Shown here one piece after another: positions 42,101 to 42,389 of a stretch of DNA of 42,389 nucleotides (positions within the stretch are counted from its first letter, which is position 1; every line of letters starts with the position of its first letter). The position numbers and the translations under genes were made by a program. The stretch spans positions 1 to 42,389 of the forward strand of contig JBLIDK010000016.1 of the NCBI GenBank assembly GCA_047632595.1, written 5' to 3'. This DNA comes from JBLIDK01 sp047632595 (GTDB taxonomy: Bacteria; Bacteroidota; Bacteroidia; Sphingobacteriales; Sphingobacteriaceae). Below the pieces are notes generated by a model, which worked only from the letters and a program-made list of their open reading frames with translations, had not been told where the DNA came from and ran no database searches.

Positions 42101-42389
42101 TCGGGGATGGGCGTTTTTCCAATACTTGCCGATTCATTCATGCAAAGTGCCGTATCGCTTATGATGCCCACAACAGGATTGTTAAAGAAGTTAATCTTTA
42201 TACTGTCTGTATTGACACAGCCGTTTTCAATTGTAGTAAGGTAATAAGTGGTTGTTTCCGTAGGGGTCATCGTTAAGACCTCCGTACTGCCCAATACATT
42301 GCCGGTTTGGTCTTTCCATTCAAAAAAAGATTTCTGGGCAATGGAGGCCGTATCTCTCATGGTGATTTCATCGCCCTGGCAGATGCTGA
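39190..42389 (-). CDS. T9SS-exported multi-Ig/PKD-domain surface protein, C-terminal part (5' end outside window)
   Basis: The frame is open to base 42389, so the N-terminus lies beyond the window; about 1066 residues are seen. The protein is a tandem array of roughly ten Ig-like domains. Each has an opening cysteine (ICDGESTTIGS, LCMNESASIG, ICVGEESTITA), a W-S core and an end like TETTTYEVTATD or TTTYTLQVSDD. Related arrays occur in SprB-like gliding adhesins. The first visible residues ICQGDEIT belong to another such domain. A PKD domain (ASFNYNVAGFE, then WTWEFGDRTSRIFGTATTTH) precedes a T9SS type A C-terminal domain (NIYPNPFKKITNVELIV, YDVQGRLLQTP, LSPGTYIINY). It is exported across the outer membrane by the type IX system, probably as an adhesin or scaffold. 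A 13-bp hairpin coincides with its stop. Confidence 0.9.
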   Translation of the reverse strand, partial: SICQGDEITMRDTASIAQKSFFEWKDQTGNVLGSTEVLTMTPTETTTYYLTTIENGCVNTDSIKINFFNNPVVGIISDTALCMNESASIGKTPIPDNGYNWSSTPLGFTSTDANPTVMPTATTTYHLTQTNTITGCQNTDEVTVTINPLPEPNTGADIAICDGESTTIGSALVAGNTYSWTSSPAGFTSTDAIVEVSPTITTTYTLTQILDATGCEKTDQITVTIKSLPVANAGNNALVCGNAIVTLGSTPIGGNLYSWTPVAQLNDASLAQPSFTAVKQSAGRFIDTLYLTVTGANGCANFDSVEITSLPNPLADAGTDQDIQCEANTNLLASASGGEGAFTYSWKQVGGSTGPNTAAWNNVGAGTYAITVFDQNLCFDRDTTVVSLAAGNLTATPSANPGTICDGEQTTLTVLVSNQQGAPTITWTSPDTTFSGTGPHFMEPNATTTYNVNVSDDAGCEVDVPLTVTVNPTPIPVLSSANLVAQGICANEELVFTVSPSDLTNYKFTLDGNEVQNGASNMYTASTSTPVNYNLEVTVVNSFGCQASTSLNYTVFELPTVDLGEDLTVVCEQTRTLVATPSGGEGTYSYSWLDENITELSTTNTLSDVGAGTYTLNIEDGNECMASDELTITNTGNPMTLSLNASPADICVGEESTITAILNGENGGRTYIWNEALTGTGPHTVGPSTTTTYTLQVSDDFGCEANAEVELIVNELPTITISTNSGDNIFCVGEQMQLIVSPTDLLSYDFSLNGSPTTTGVTGNTLTRSDLTANTYNFSVIGSNGCESGASISISVDNAPPLETTVELINICYGEPATLEVNSPSGTITYSWSEKGGATVGTGASVMVSPTETTTYEVTATDNTSECTTTKEVEVEVTPLPIASFNYNVAGFELSTSASIANGITNWTWEFGDRTSRIFGTATTTHIYTQLGTYNLLLIVESDCGLDTMECAVVIDGSTYIGTNCESMDVGVELHEDVSGINVNIYPNPFKKITNVELIVENAGDYSLLVYDVQGRLLQTPMHEKTLSPGTYIINYEEQHAQGMRLFMIKRDNQVLKVMPVVGQE

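Noticed and set aside
39190..42389. DNA-level tandem repeats in the multi-Ig gene
   Set aside because: The repeats are clear at protein level (Cys, W-S and TTTY motifs) but the DNA copies are well diverged, so this is old domain duplication and not a recent tandem array.

Overview
The window is about 42 kb of an AT-rich chromosome from a member of the Bacteroidota, most likely a free-living, Flavobacteriales-like bacterium. Four things support this: three long secreted proteins ending in type IX secretion (T9SS) type A sorting domains; repeated matches to the phylum's TAnnTTTG -7 promoter element; Bacteroidota-type families (DUF4159, DUF3078, DUF7948/SBBP, a GlmU-like fusion); and AT-rich start regions with few Shine-Dalgarno sequences. 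No phage, plasmid, insertion sequence or CRISPR array is visible.

Layout, left to right. 1-1.6 kb: 3' part of a TonB-dependent outer membrane receptor. 1.7-9.3 kb: housekeeping genes (metK, a SUI1/YciH factor, fumC, rsmE, a DUF4159 gene), with two L,D-transpeptidases of different architecture lying tail to tail. A 34-codon membrane ORF followed by a strong terminator is hidden between fumC and rsmE. 9.3-16.3 kb: a translationally coupled pair of very large T9SS cargo proteins (a duplicated beta-helix protein, then a DUF7948/SBBP/PKD protein) behind a clear promoter. 16.4-21.7 kb: sucA-sucB-murB, followed by a 29-codon orphan T9SS sorting-domain tail. 21.7-23.5 kb: a CarH/LitR-like MerR regulator with the cobalamin Wx9EH motif, divergent from a TetR-like regulator; a 37-bp near-perfect palindrome lies between them. 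23.5-28.3 kb: asnS with a DUF3078 gene, divergent from rpoN and a Kv-like potassium channel carrying a zinc ribbon. 28.3-29.3 kb: a decayed island with gene fragments on both strands, a 100-bp duplicated tRNA 3' flank and an intact tRNA with anticodon CAT. 29.4-38.8 kb: HAD phosphatase, IscA-type protein, L31, GlmU-like protein, tpiA, prmA, a 1464-residue exported protein of unknown function and plsY. 38.8-39.0 kb: an internally deleted M48 metallopeptidase lipoprotein pseudogene. 39.2 kb to the end: the C-terminal 3.2 kb of a multi-Ig-domain T9SS protein.

Most genes work in core metabolism, translation and envelope building. Accessory interest lies in three eroded surface-protein or lipoprotein remnants, the putative B12 light-sensing regulator pair with its palindrome, the unannotated membrane microprotein, and the large exported protein with a winged-helix-like segment. 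I found no obvious new defence or biosynthetic system. The palindrome/CarH pair, the 34-codon ORF and the 1464-residue protein are the best candidates for undescribed biology. All calls are by eye from sequence; no database search was possible.
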